A program made the translations under genes and the position numbers. 64,000 nt of DNA from an uncultured Sphingomonas sp. (lineage in GTDB: Bacteria; Pseudomonadota; Alphaproteobacteria; Sphingomonadales; Sphingomonadaceae): positions 310,001-374,000 of the forward strand of contig NZ_CAJYTI010000020.1 in assembly GCF_913777625.1 (NCBI RefSeq). Reading direction: 5' to 3'. Under the pieces are notes generated by a model, which was not told the DNA's origin, did no database searches, and worked only from the letters and a program-made list of their open reading frames with translations. Of this stretch, positions 1 through 8,538 are shown piece by piece (within the stretch, counting starts at the first letter, position 1; each line of letters starts with the position of its first letter).

Positions 1-2
1 GC

Positions 3-146
3 GCCCATGCCGAGCATTTCGATCGCGCGATCGACGTGCAGATGAGCCGCTTGCGCAAGAAGCTCGCCCGGCCGGGCGACGACGAGCTGATCCGCACCAT
101 CCGCAACGAAGGCTATATGTTCGTCGCCGAAGTCACGACAAAGTGA
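3..146 (+). CDS. OmpR-family response regulator, C-terminal end (partial)
   Basis: Only the last 47 residues lie in the window. They read as the end of a winged-helix OmpR/PhoB output domain: the recognition-helix segment DVQMSRLRKKLARPG, then the C-terminal hairpin IRTIRNEGYMFVAEV. The stop overlaps the GTG start of the sensor kinase by 4 bases (GTGA), the usual translational coupling of a two-component pair. The receiver domain is outside the window, so the signal and targets cannot be told. Confidence 0.9.
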   Translation, partial: AHAEHFDRAIDVQMSRLRKKLARPGDDELIRTIRNEGYMFVAEVTTK

Positions 147-1423
147 CCTGGAAGCCCGTCTCGATCGTCGTGCCGATGATGCTGTTCGCCATTACTTCGG
201 CGGCAGTGGTGATGCTGGTGCAATTCGGGATGGTGTTCCGCGGGCCGCCGCCGGGCTTCGGTCCGGTGCCTATCGCCCGCGTGGCCGAGGCCTTGCGCAC
301 CGGCCATGCACCCGCGACCGGGCACGGGCAGAAAATCCTGCTCAGCGTTTCGGACAACGAACGTTTCGGGCGCAACGAAGAACGCGCCTCCACGGACCGG
401 GACCGGGCGATCGCCGCGCTGATCCCCGCCCCCGCAGACCAGGTCCGTGGCTATTATGAATGGCCGGTGCAGGACCCTGACCAGGACATCCATGGCAGCT
501 TCACGATCGGCCGCCGCACCGACAATGGCTGGCTGGTCGCCTCGGTCAGCCGTGCGCCCGCGCTGGGACGCTGGCGAATCGCGATCCTGCAATGGATGCT
601 CGTGACGCTCGTCATCCTCTCGCTGCTGGCCTGGGCCGCCGCGCGGCGCATGTCGCGGCCGATCCGGCGGCTTGCGGAGGCGGCGAAGCGCGCGCGACTG
701 GGCGCCCCCGTCGCCATCCCGCTGCAAGGGCCCCGCGAGATTCGCGAGCTCGGCAAGGCGATGGAAGCGATGCAGACCCGCATCCTGCAGCAGGCGGAGA
801 ATCGCACGGTGATGCTGGCGGCGATGGCGCATGACATCGGTACGCCTCTGTCCCGCCTCGCCTTCTGGATCGAGCAACTGCCCGATGCCGCACGCGACCG
901 CGCCGTGGCGGACATCGACGAGATGCGGGCGATGCTCGCCGCCACGTTGCGCTTCACTCGCGACGACCGCACGCATGGCGAGATGGTCCGCCTCGACCTG
1001 GGCAGCGTAATCGAGAGCCTGGCCGACGACCTTGCTGCCGCCGGCAAGCCGGTGGGGGTGGAAGCCGGTCCGCGCATGGTCGTGCTGGGGGATGCCCAAG
1101 CCCTGCGGCGGCTGTTCGGCAATCTGGTGGAGAACGCCATGCGCTACGGCCACGCGGCGGACATCTGGTGGACCGTGGAGGGCGGTCAGGGCGAGATCCT
1201 GGTCGACGACAAGGGACCCGGCTTCGACCTCGCTCGCGCCGACACGCTCTTCGCGCCGTTCGTACGCGGCGAAAGCTCGCGCAATCGGACCACCGGCGGT
1301 ACCGGCCTGGGGCTCGCCATCGTTCGCTCGATCGTCGAGCTGCATGGCGGCGACGTCGTACTGGAGAATCGGCCGGGCGGCGCCGGCGGGCGGGTGCGGG
1401 TCCGCCTGCCGCTTGCAACCTGA
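143..1423 (+). CDS. Two-component sensor histidine kinase (EnvZ-like)
   Basis: Inner-membrane sensor kinase partnered with the regulator just upstream; GTG start inside that gene's stop. One membrane helix at about residues 7-28, a roughly 120-residue periplasmic sensor with no recognisable fold, a second helix at about 148-168, then a HAMP linker (RRMSRPIRRLAEAA). The HisKA box is AHDIGTPLSRL with the phosphoacceptor His230. The ATPase domain shows the N box NLVENAMRYG, G1 DKGPGF and G2 GGTGLGLAIV. All catalytic motifs are intact at 426 residues. The signal is unknown; the next gene encodes a dioxygenase-like lipoprotein and may or may not be a target. Confidence 0.93.
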   Translation: MTWKPVSIVVPMMLFAITSAAVVMLVQFGMVFRGPPPGFGPVPIARVAEALRTGHAPATGHGQKILLSVSDNERFGRNEERASTDRDRAIAALIPAPADQVRGYYEWPVQDPDQDIHGSFTIGRRTDNGWLVASVSRAPALGRWRIAILQWMLVTLVILSLLAWAAARRMSRPIRRLAEAAKRARLGAPVAIPLQGPREIRELGKAMEAMQTRILQQAENRTVMLAAMAHDIGTPLSRLAFWIEQLPDAARDRAVADIDEMRAMLAATLRFTRDDRTHGEMVRLDLGSVIESLADDLAAAGKPVGVEAGPRMVVLGDAQALRRLFGNLVENAMRYGHAADIWWTVEGGQGEILVDDKGPGFDLARADTLFAPFVRGESSRNRTTGGTGLGLAIVRSIVELHGGDVVLENRPGGAGGRVRVRLPLAT

Positions 1424-1488
1424 TGCAATCTTCCGCCACGCACTGACATCGCCGCGCGACCTGCCCGCTTCATTTTGCCTTCACAATC

Positions 1489-1495
1489 AGGAGGG
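1489..1495 (+). promoter_or_regulatory. Ribosome binding site that fixes a TTG start
   Basis: AGGAGGG lies 4 bases before a TTG codon at 1500. The in-frame ATG at 1557 has no comparable site. This favours the longer dioxygenase with its His/Asp-rich N-terminus (MQDHHDHGHDHG). Confidence 0.6.
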
Positions 1496-1499
1496 CAGC

Positions 1500-2408
1500 T
1501 TGCAGGACCATCACGACCACGGGCACGACCACGGGCTCGGTGCAGATTTGCGCGCCATGACGGCGCTTTCCAGCCGCCGACGCGCCCTGCGTCTCTTCGC
1601 CGGCGCGGGAAGCGCGGCGATCCTTGCCGGATGCGACGGTGGCGGATCGAGCGGCAGCGGCACCGCCACGGCAGCCAGTGCCACGCCGACGCCGAGCGCC
1701 ACCCCCACCCCCACCCCGACACCCACCGCAACGGCGACCACGAGCGGCAGCTGCGTGGTGGACCCGACCGAAACCAACGGCCCCTATCCGGCCGACGGCA
1801 CCAACACCGCGTCGGGCCTGACCTCCAACGCGCTGACCGCGAGCAACGTCGTGCGCAGCGATATTCGGTCGAGCTTCATCGGCACCTCCACTGCGGTCGC
1901 GCCCGGCGTTCAGCTGACGCTGACGTTGACGGTGGTCGACGTGAACAGCGGGTGCGCGCCCCTGGCGGGCTACGCAGTCTATATCTGGCACTGCGACCGC
2001 GACGGGAAATACTCGCTCTACGATCTGCCGAACGAGAGCTATCTCCGCGGCGTGGGGGTAACCGACGCAAGCGGCAAGGTGACCTTCAACACCATCTTTC
2101 CGGGCTGCTATGCCGGGCGCTGGCCGCACATGCATTTCGAGGTGTTTTCCAGCCTCACCACTGCCACCGGCGGTCGCTATGCGACGCTGATCTCGCAGCT
2201 GGCGATGCCGGCTGCGGCCTGCGCCACCGTATATGGCAGCGCGAGCGGGTACAGCACCAGCCAGACCAATCTCGGCAGCGTCTCGATCGCGCGCGACAAC
2301 GTGTTCGGCGACAACAGCGCCGCACAGATCGCACAGCAGACGCCGACGCTGAGCGGCAGCATCGATACAGGCTACACCGCCACCGCGGTGATCGGAATCG
2401 CGCGCTGA
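1500..2408 (+). CDS. Lipoprotein intradiol ring-cleavage dioxygenase-like protein
   Basis: Non-haem Fe(III) intradiol dioxygenase family (protocatechuate 3,4-dioxygenase-like), but exported. From the TTG start (302 residues) the order is: a His/Asp-rich head, an Arg-rich stretch SRRRALRLF, a hydrophobic segment and lipobox LAGC (Cys45), a low-complexity Thr/Pro/Ala linker at about 55-82, then the catalytic beta-sandwich. The four iron ligands expected for the family are visible: Tyr171 (DGKYS), Tyr204 (PGCYAGR), His210 and His212 (PHMHFEVF). Short single-domain extracytoplasmic members of this family are common but mostly uncharacterised, so a catechol substrate is an assumption. An ATG start at 1557 would remove the histidine-rich head but keep the lipoprotein signal. 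Confidence 0.82.
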   Translation: MQDHHDHGHDHGLGADLRAMTALSSRRRALRLFAGAGSAAILAGCDGGGSSGSGTATAASATPTPSATPTPTPTPTATATTSGSCVVDPTETNGPYPADGTNTASGLTSNALTASNVVRSDIRSSFIGTSTAVAPGVQLTLTLTVVDVNSGCAPLAGYAVYIWHCDRDGKYSLYDLPNESYLRGVGVTDASGKVTFNTIFPGCYAGRWPHMHFEVFSSLTTATGGRYATLISQLAMPAAACATVYGSASGYSTSQTNLGSVSIARDNVFGDNSAAQIAQQTPTLSGSIDTGYTATAVIGIAR

Positions 2409-2427
2409 GGCTTATCGCGCGATCGAC

Positions 2428-2479
2428 GTCGCCCGCCGAGGGGACCGTCCCCCCTGCACGTGCCTTTCCGGCGGGCGAC
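2428..2479 (+). terminator. Nested inverted repeat after the dioxygenase gene
   Basis: An 11-bp perfect arm pair (2428-2438 GTCGCCCGCCG with 2469-2479) encloses a second small hairpin (AGGGGAC/GTCCCCCCT). It lies 19 bases after the dioxygenase stop. There is no clear T tract, so it may be a weak terminator or a stabilising 3' structure. Confidence 0.45.
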
Positions 2480-2499
2480 GCTCTGCTATAGACGGGGGC

Positions 2500-3786
2500 A
2501 TGGCCTCTGCTTCCGAACCCGCGCTGGACCGCGGCACGCGGCTGCGCTCGATCCTCGGCGGATCGGCCGGCAATCTGGTCGAATGGTATGACTGGTATGC
2601 CTATGCGGCGCTCGCCAGCTACCTCGCCCCCCATTTCTTCGCGCCCGGCACTGCGCAGGACCTGAACGCCTGGATCGTGTTCGCGATCGGCTTCTTCATG
2701 CGCCCGATCGGCGGCTGGCTGATGGGCGTCTATGGCGACCGGCATGGGCGCAAGGCGGGGCTCAGCCTCTCGGTGACGCTGATGTGCGCCGGCTCGCTGC
2801 TGATCGCCCTTACGCCGAGCTACGTGGCGATCGGCGGCTGGGCCACCGCGGCGCTGATCCTGGCGCGACTGCTCCAGGGTCTGTCGCTGGGCGGCGAATA
2901 TGGCGCGAGCGCCACCTATCTATCGGAAATGGCGGGGCGGCGCCACCGCGGCTTCTTCTCCAGCTTCCAATATGTCACGCTGATCTCGGGCCAGCTGACC
3001 GCGCTGGTCGCGCTGCTCGCGCTGCAGGCGATGCTGCCGGAGCCGGCACTGCGCGCCTGGGGCTGGCGCCTGCCCTTCGCGCTCGGTGGCGCGCTGGCGC
3101 TGCTGGTCTATTGGCTCCGCCGCCGCCTTGCCGAGACCGAGAGCTTCACCCGGCGCGATCGTTCGGCGCCGTCGGGTGCCCTCGCGCTGTTCCGCCAGCA
3201 TCCGCGCGAGGCGCTGCTGGTGCTGCTGCTCACCGCCGGCGGCACGCTCGCCTTCTACGCCTACACCATCTACCCGATCACCTTCCTCAAGAAGACAGCG
3301 GGCTTTTCGGACGCGGCGGCGACGCAGGTGAATGCGGCGGCGCTGTTCGTGTTCATGCTGGCCCAGCCGCTGGCCGGTGCGCTGTCGGACCGGATCGGGC
3401 GCAAGCCGCTGATGATCGGCTTCGGTGTGCTGGGACTGCTCTTCACCTATCCGATCTTCGTCGCGCTGGAAGGGGTGCGCGACGGGCGCACCGCCTTCCT
3501 GCTGATGACCGCGGCGCTGCTGATCGTGACCGGCTACACCGCGATCAACGCGGTGGTGAAGGCCGAGCTGTTCCCCGCCCATATTCGCACACTGGGCGTG
3601 GCGCTGCCCTATGCGCTGGCCAACGCGATCTTCGGCGGCACCGCGCCCTCGGTCGCCTTGTGGTTCAAGCAGTCAGGGTGGGAACGCGGCTTCTACTGGT
3701 ATGTGACCGCGATGATCGGCATCTCGCTGATCACCTACGCAACGATGCGCGATACCGGCCGCAACAGCCGCATTGCCGAGGATTGA
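2500..3786 (+). CDS. MFS transporter, metabolite:H+ symporter (MHS/KgtP-like)
   Basis: Twelve-helix major facilitator of 428 residues. The opening GGSAGNLVEWYDWYAYA is characteristic of the MHS group (alpha-ketoglutarate, proline/betaine, shikimate permeases). The loop 2-3 signature appears as GVYGDRHGRKAG and its second copy as GALSDRIGRKPL. KgtP-type dicarboxylate permease is the nearest fit I recognise; the substrate is inferred from family only. It starts 91 bases after the dioxygenase, so it could take up a ring-cleavage product, but the inverted repeat between them argues against obligatory co-transcription. It abuts the convergent receiver gene without a gap. Confidence 0.85.
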   Translation: MASASEPALDRGTRLRSILGGSAGNLVEWYDWYAYAALASYLAPHFFAPGTAQDLNAWIVFAIGFFMRPIGGWLMGVYGDRHGRKAGLSLSVTLMCAGSLLIALTPSYVAIGGWATAALILARLLQGLSLGGEYGASATYLSEMAGRRHRGFFSSFQYVTLISGQLTALVALLALQAMLPEPALRAWGWRLPFALGGALALLVYWLRRRLAETESFTRRDRSAPSGALALFRQHPREALLVLLLTAGGTLAFYAYTIYPITFLKKTAGFSDAAATQVNAAALFVFMLAQPLAGALSDRIGRKPLMIGFGVLGLLFTYPIFVALEGVRDGRTAFLLMTAALLIVTGYTAINAVVKAELFPAHIRTLGVALPYALANAIFGGTAPSVALWFKQSGWERGFYWYVTAMIGISLITYATMRDTGRNSRIAED

Positions 3787-4173
3787 TCAGGCGAGGATCG
3801 CGCCGCCGCGCTTGGCCAGCACGCGCCCGATCGCATCGAACAGGGCATCCATCGCCACGGGCTTGAACAGCACATCGTCGGCACCCGTTTCGATGCAGCG
3901 CTCGCGCAGATCGACGGCAGTGTCTGCGGTAACGACGATCACCGGCAGGTCTGCCTTGGCATCGGGGCGGGCACGAATCTGGCGGATCGTCTCGAATCCG
4001 TCGGTGCCCGGCATCCGCAGATCGACCAGCACGATGTCGAACGTTTCGGAGTCGATTCGGGCAAGCCCTTCTTCCGCCCAGGCAGCCTCCGCCATGGTGG
4101 CCCCCGCCACATCCAGCATGTCCTTGACGACACGACGATTCATAGGATCATCCTCGATGAACAGGATGTTCAT
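3787..4173 (-). CDS. Single-domain response regulator receiver
   Basis: Stand-alone CheY-like receiver (128 residues) without an output domain. Acidic pocket EDDP at residues 7-10, phosphorylatable Asp in VLVDLRMPG, Thr switch in VVTAD and conserved Lys in FKPV are all present, so it should be phosphorylated normally. It is the last gene of a minus-strand operon behind a hybrid kinase and an EAL phosphodiesterase (69-base gap to the kinase stop). This suggests it receives phosphate from that kinase and acts by protein contact. Confidence 0.9.
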   Translation of the reverse strand: MNILFIEDDPMNRRVVKDMLDVAGATMAEAAWAEEGLARIDSETFDIVLVDLRMPGTDGFETIRQIRARPDAKADLPVIVVTADTAVDLRERCIETGADDVLFKPVAMDALFDAIGRVLAKRGGAILA

Positions 4174-4242
4174 CGCGGGGCACCCGCCGGGGCAAGCAAC
4201 GAGGTTCCGGCCAATGTCTTCATGTCAAAGTGTGTTATCGCC

Positions 4243-6708
4243 TTAAGCCGCTTGCGTTACAAGCGGGTCTTTCCCCACAACATCCGCTACCCGTGCCCAG
4301 GCCGGAACCGCGGCTTGCAGCAATTCCGCCCCGGCGACCGGCTTTTCTATAACTTGTGTTACGCCAGCGTCCATAAATTGCGCCCGACGCGCGGCATCTC
4401 CCGCCGCTATTAGTAGCGTGGACCGCATTTGGGACTGGGCCCGGCAAAGCGTAGCGATCGTTTCGAACACGTCTTCCGTTGCGGTAGCAAGCGCCCCATC
4501 GTCAATGATCAGCGCGGCCAACTGCTCCAATTCGAGTAGCTGGAGCGCTTCCTGAAGGTCGCTCGCGAACTGCAGGCGCGGCACCGCCTTTTCGAACACG
4601 GCCCGCAGCATCGCGCGGGTGATCGGGTTGCGTTCGACGATCAGCACGCCGGCCCCGTCGGCCGGGGCGGCCGTCGCGGTTTCCGGCGGCTGCGCGCGTA
4701 CGAAGGGCAGGTCCAGCGTGAACGTCGATCCCTCGCCCGGCGTGCTGGAGACGAGGATGGCGCCGCCCAGCGCCTGCGCCAGATTGCGACAGATCGTGAG
4801 GCCCAGCCCGGTGCCGCCATATTGACGCGTCGTGCTCGAATCCGCCTGTCGGAAGCTGTCGAAAATCTCCTCGATCTTGTCCGCCGCTATGCCGATGCCG
4901 GTGTCGGAAACCGCGATATGGAGCCGCTCCGCCGCACCGTCGTCCGCGGGCGCGATCGCTACCCGCAGGCCGATCTGGCCCGCCGCGGTGAATTTGGTGG
5001 CGTTGGACAGGAGGTTGAACAGCAATTGCCGCAGCCGGCTGGGATCGCTGACGATCCAGTCGGGCGCACCGTCCAGGTCGCTGACAAAGGCCAGCCCCTT
5101 GGCAACGGCAGGCTCGGACCACAGCCGGGCCACTTCGTTCGCAAGCGCGCGGAAATCCATCGGCACGGGGTCGACGGTGAGGTTGCCGCTTTCCATCTTC
5201 GCGACGTCGAGAATGTCGTCGACGAGCGCACGCATGGTGAGCCCTGCCCCCTGCACCACCTCCAGCCGCTCGCGGAGGTCGTTGGCAAGCGCGCGATCGG
5301 CGAGCATCACCTGCGTCATGCCGAGGATGCCGTTGAGCGGCGTCCGGATCTCGTGGCTCGTGGTCGCCAGGAACTCGGTCTTGGCCTGCAGCGCCTTCTC
5401 CAGCGCGGCATTGGTGCGGGCGAGCACCGCGTTGGCGGCGCGCACCTGATTGCGGCTGCGCCGGATCGTGAACAGACCGACGCTCAGCAGGATGATGACG
5501 AGCAGCGTCGCGGCGCCGAGCGACAGGAACAGCACGCGCTGAAACTGCGCGGCCTTGCGCAACTGCTCGGTCTTGAGCCGCTGGATGGTGAGTTCCTGGT
5601 TCGCGAAATCGAACCGCGCCGCCATCAGCGCGGCACTGTTGGTCGTGGATGCCTTGGCCGCTTCTTCGTTCAGCCGCTTGAGCGCTTCCAAGTGCCGCAG
5701 GGCCAGCCGATCGGCACCCAGACGCCGGTAGATGAGATACGCATAGAGATGCGGCGTCCGATAATCCTGCGTGGTGGTGGCAAGATCCATGCCTCTGAAG
5801 GTATCGGCAATCAGGCCCGCCGCCCGCGCCGCATCCCCTTCGTCATATGCCAACCGCGCCGCGGTTGCGTTCAGCATCCGCCGCAAAGCGCTGGCATCCG
5901 CCCCCTTTGCTAGCGAGAATGCGCGCGCAAGTGTCGCCTTCGTGGCGCCGAGATTGCCGGATTCGACCTGACTACGGGCCAGGTTGTCGAGAACTCGTAC
6001 TTCAAGAAACGGCTTTCCAAGCTTCCGCGCCAGCGCGACAGCTGCGCTGAACTCGGCAGTTGCCTCCCGATAGCGATCAAGCGCGAGAAGCACATTGCCT
6101 CGCCGGTTGTGCAACGCCAACGAAAACAGCGGATCGCCTTCGTACAGGAGCGCCGCCTGGCGAAGGTACCGCTCTGCACGATTATAGTCTGATGCGGCAG
6201 CATATAGCGTACCGATGCTCTGCAACGCGATCGCTTGGCTTCTGGGCTCGCGCAGCTGCTCGAATATTCGATACGCGCTTTGGAAGGCCGAGAGCGCGTC
6301 AGCGGATTTGTCCTGCGTGAGGAACAGGTTCCCGAGCGCGATCTGGAGATCCCCCTTGAGCGCAACGGGGCCTCTTATCTTGGCGACGGCCTGCAACGCC
6401 GAACTCAGGGAAGCGCGCGCAGCCGCCGTGTGGTCGGACCGCAATTGCAATTCGGACAAGAGCCACAAGGCTGTGCCATGCACCAAGGCCCGCTCGGCGG
6501 GATCCGCGCCACGCGCTGCCATCGCGTCGATGCGTTTGATGATTGGCAGGGGATCCGCCGACTGATCGACGATCCTGTCGCGGGCCTCGCGTACCAGCGC
6601 GGAAACGTCCTGGGGCAGCCGCTGCGCATGCGCGCTTGAAGGCACACCAGCAATGATCAAGATGCCTAGCAGCGAGCGGGCGAGTGCCTGCCGGAAGCGG
6701 TCGCTCAC
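4243..6708 (-). CDS. TPR-containing hybrid histidine kinase with degenerate receiver
   Basis: Start chosen at GTG 6708, whose GTGA overlaps the stop of the upstream EAL gene; it exposes a signal peptide (LLGILIIAGVPSSAHAQ). Of 821 residues, about 30-350 form a periplasmic array of TPR-like helical repeats. A membrane helix follows at 391-414, then a coiled coil, HisKA (TSHEIRTPLNG, His452), HATPase (NLLSNATKF, DTGIGI, GGTGLGLTI) and a C-terminal receiver. The receiver is unusual: the acidic pair is replaced (VERNP), although an Asp pair (IIDDG) and the Lys of EKPV remain. It may therefore be a weakly phosphorylatable or regulatory domain, with the separate receiver downstream as the working partner. 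The periplasmic ligand is unknown. Confidence 0.9.
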   Translation of the reverse strand: MSDRFRQALARSLLGILIIAGVPSSAHAQRLPQDVSALVREARDRIVDQSADPLPIIKRIDAMAARGADPAERALVHGTALWLLSELQLRSDHTAAARASLSSALQAVAKIRGPVALKGDLQIALGNLFLTQDKSADALSAFQSAYRIFEQLREPRSQAIALQSIGTLYAAASDYNRAERYLRQAALLYEGDPLFSLALHNRRGNVLLALDRYREATAEFSAAVALARKLGKPFLEVRVLDNLARSQVESGNLGATKATLARAFSLAKGADASALRRMLNATAARLAYDEGDAARAAGLIADTFRGMDLATTTQDYRTPHLYAYLIYRRLGADRLALRHLEALKRLNEEAAKASTTNSAALMAARFDFANQELTIQRLKTEQLRKAAQFQRVLFLSLGAATLLVIILLSVGLFTIRRSRNQVRAANAVLARTNAALEKALQAKTEFLATTSHEIRTPLNGILGMTQVMLADRALANDLRERLEVVQGAGLTMRALVDDILDVAKMESGNLTVDPVPMDFRALANEVARLWSEPAVAKGLAFVSDLDGAPDWIVSDPSRLRQLLFNLLSNATKFTAAGQIGLRVAIAPADDGAAERLHIAVSDTGIGIAADKIEEIFDSFRQADSSTTRQYGGTGLGLTICRNLAQALGGAILVSSTPGEGSTFTLDLPFVRAQPPETATAAPADGAGVLIVERNPITRAMLRAVFEKAVPRLQFASDLQEALQLLELEQLAALIIDDGALATATEDVFETIATLCRAQSQMRSTLLIAAGDAARRAQFMDAGVTQVIEKPVAGAELLQAAVPAWARVADVVGKDPLVTQAA

Positions 6709-7952
6709 GCGCGCTTCCACGAACTTCCCGCACGAAGGAATACCGGGCGGCTCGCCATTGTCTCCGCCAGCCGATCCTGCTCGCCAAGATAGGCGCACAA
6801 TGCCGGGAACGGTACCGGCCGGGAAATGAGATAGCCCTGCACCAGATCGCAGCCCATCACGCTCAGCAAGGCGAGCGCGGCCGGGGTCTCCACGCCTTCC
6901 GCCGTCACTTCCATTTCCAGCGCATGCGCCAGATCGATCGTCGAGCGAACGATCAGCGGGTCGCGGTGGCTGGACGTCAGCTGGGTCACGAACATCTTGT
7001 CGATCTTCAGCTCCTTGGCCGGGAGCTGCTTGAGATAGGCGAGCGACGACAGGCCGGCGCCGTAATCGTCGATCGCCAGCACCACGCCGTGGTCCGCAAA
7101 GCGCTGGAGGTGCCGGATCGCGCTCTGCGGATCGCGGATCACCGCGGTTTCGGTGATCTCGAAGCCCAGCTTGGCTTCGGGATGGGCGGTGATGATCGCG
7201 CAGGCTTCGTCGATGAAGGTGCGGTCGGCGAGCAGCATGCCCGAGATGTTGAGGAAGAGCGGAATGTCATGTCCGGTCGCGGCGAGCGCACGCTGGTCGG
7301 CGATGACCTGGCGCAGCGTCCACAATGTGAGCTCCGCGATCTGGCCCGATTCCTCCGCGGCGGCGATGAAGTCGCCGGGCAGCACCAGCCCGCGTTCGGG
7401 ATGCTGCCACCGGATCAGGGCCTCGGCGCTCGATACCTGCTGCTGGCGGACGTTGATCTTGGGCTGATAGTGCAGGAACATCTCGCCCGCGGCGATCGCA
7501 CGCGGCAGTTCCGCAATCAGCGTGAGGCGGTCGACCGACCGGCCATCCACCGAGAGATCGATGACGTTGAGACCATCGGCATCCGCAGCGCCCGCCAGCG
7601 CCGCCTCCGCCGCTTCCAGCAGACGAAGCATATCGCCTTCGCCACTGGGCGCCCAGGCCGCGCCGATCTCGAAGTCCAGACGTGCGGCAAGGCCCTGCTC
7701 TTGCTGGAAGCTGCCCAGCGTCTGGCGAAAGGCATCGAGCCGGGCCGCCGCCTCCTCGCGATCGGCGGCAGGGAACGACAGTTCGATCAAGTCGCGGCTG
7801 GCCCCCAACAACTCGACCGGCTCCGCCTGCTCGGCGAGTCGTTCGGCCGCGGTCGCCAGAACGTCTTGGAGAGCAGATTTTCCCAAGATGCGGCGTACTG
7901 TCTCAAAATTGGTCACTCGGCAAAGCACCGACACATTTACGCCATGGCTCAC
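6705..7952 (-). CDS. EAL-domain cyclic-di-GMP phosphodiesterase with degenerate GGDEF-like N-terminus
   Basis: 415 residues, no signal peptide or membrane segment, so cytoplasmic. Residues 1-150 resemble a GGDEF/nucleotide-cyclase fold without the GGDEF motif. Residues about 150-400 are an EAL domain with EAL at 177-179 and the catalytic set present: FLNISG Asn, ETAVIRDP Glu, IDDYGAG Asp pair, KIDKMF Lys, EGVET Glu, QGYLISRP Gln. It should therefore hydrolyse c-di-GMP to pGpG. It is first gene of the operon with the hybrid kinase (4-base overlap) and receiver, linking that sensor to c-di-GMP turnover. Confidence 0.92.
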   Translation of the reverse strand: MSHGVNVSVLCRVTNFETVRRILGKSALQDVLATAAERLAEQAEPVELLGASRDLIELSFPAADREEAAARLDAFRQTLGSFQQEQGLAARLDFEIGAAWAPSGEGDMLRLLEAAEAALAGAADADGLNVIDLSVDGRSVDRLTLIAELPRAIAAGEMFLHYQPKINVRQQQVSSAEALIRWQHPERGLVLPGDFIAAAEESGQIAELTLWTLRQVIADQRALAATGHDIPLFLNISGMLLADRTFIDEACAIITAHPEAKLGFEITETAVIRDPQSAIRHLQRFADHGVVLAIDDYGAGLSSLAYLKQLPAKELKIDKMFVTQLTSSHRDPLIVRSTIDLAHALEMEVTAEGVETPAALALLSVMGCDLVQGYLISRPVPFPALCAYLGEQDRLAETMASRPVFLRAGSSWKRA

Positions 7953-8258
7953 CGCATGCCCTCCCGCCGCCTGGTTCGGCCAAAGACCGAATAAAGGACA
8001 GTTTGATCAAAAACTACTGCCTGATGTGGAAAGCCCCGAGAAAACCGACATTTGCGGCGTTTGCGCGATCGCCGCAGCCCCCGATTTTGCACAGCGTCTC
8101 CGCCCCCAGCGCCCAGACCCTAGCAAGCTAGGGCAAGTAAATAAATGAATGGTAAATGAATATATTCACCCTTCTGAAGCTATCGCCTCCGCAGATTCCC
8201 CGATTGCGAGGGGGTAAATTTTTCATTAACGAAATGACTTGCGCGTAACAGCGCAGAA
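7953..8258. other. Intergenic region before the ugd leader
   Basis: About 300 bases with no convincing gene. The segment near 8135-8240 is much more AT-rich than its surroundings, with TAAATGAAT-type repeats, and probably holds the promoters for the EAL operon (minus) and the small-ORF/ugd leader (plus). I cannot place a -35/-10 pair with confidence. Confidence 0.5.
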
Positions 8259-8273
8259 ATGGGAGCCAAAAAA

Positions 8274-8336
8274 ATGACCTTCTTCACCCTGTTCTTCCGT
8301 GACGGCGCCACCGGTACGGACATCCGTCCGCTCTGA
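8274..8336 (+). CDS. Candidate 20-residue leader peptide upstream of ugd
   Basis: Small ORF reading MTFFTLFFRDGATGTDIRPL. It is preceded by GGGAG 8 bases before the ATG (a second in-frame ATG lies at 8259). A strong hairpin (8350-8370) and a perfect Rho-independent terminator (8388-8420) follow within 55 bases, all ahead of ugd at 8539. That order matches either a self-contained small transcript or a leader-peptide attenuator. It has four Phe among the first eight residues. No homologue is known to me and coding is not proven. Confidence 0.45.
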   Translation: MTFFTLFFRDGATGTDIRPL

Positions 8337-8349
8337 ACCCCGTTACGCG

Positions 8350-8370
8350 CCGGCGGCCAATGGTCGCCGG
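8350..8370 (+). promoter_or_regulatory. Stable hairpin between small ORF and terminator
   Basis: Arms 8350-8358 (CCGGCGGCC) and 8362-8370 (GGTCGCCGG) pair over 9 bp with one G-U and a 3-base loop. It begins 14 bases after the small-ORF stop and ends 17 bases before the terminator. It could be a structural part of a small RNA or an antiterminator/pause element. Confidence 0.55.
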
Positions 8371-8387
8371 TCAATAACGAAGATGGG

Positions 8388-8420
8388 AAAGGCCCGCCCC
8401 CGCGGGCCTTTTTCTTTTTC
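8388..8420 (+). terminator. Rho-independent terminator upstream of ugd
   Basis: Perfect 10-bp stem AAAGGCCCGC / GCGGGCCTTT (8388-8397, 8402-8411), loop CCCC, then TTCTTTTTC. It lies between the small ORF and ugd with no full-size plus-strand gene upstream, so it ends a short transcript or acts as a conditional attenuator for ugd. Confidence 0.85.
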
Positions 8421-8538
8421 TGCCCCGTCTCGATCTCCCGATCAACATGCTGCGCCGCAATGGGTTGCGGTACCAGACGGTTCGGCTAAGAGCCTTGCCG
8501 GACCGCTGGGAACAACCTTCTCGTCACAGGGGATTAGC

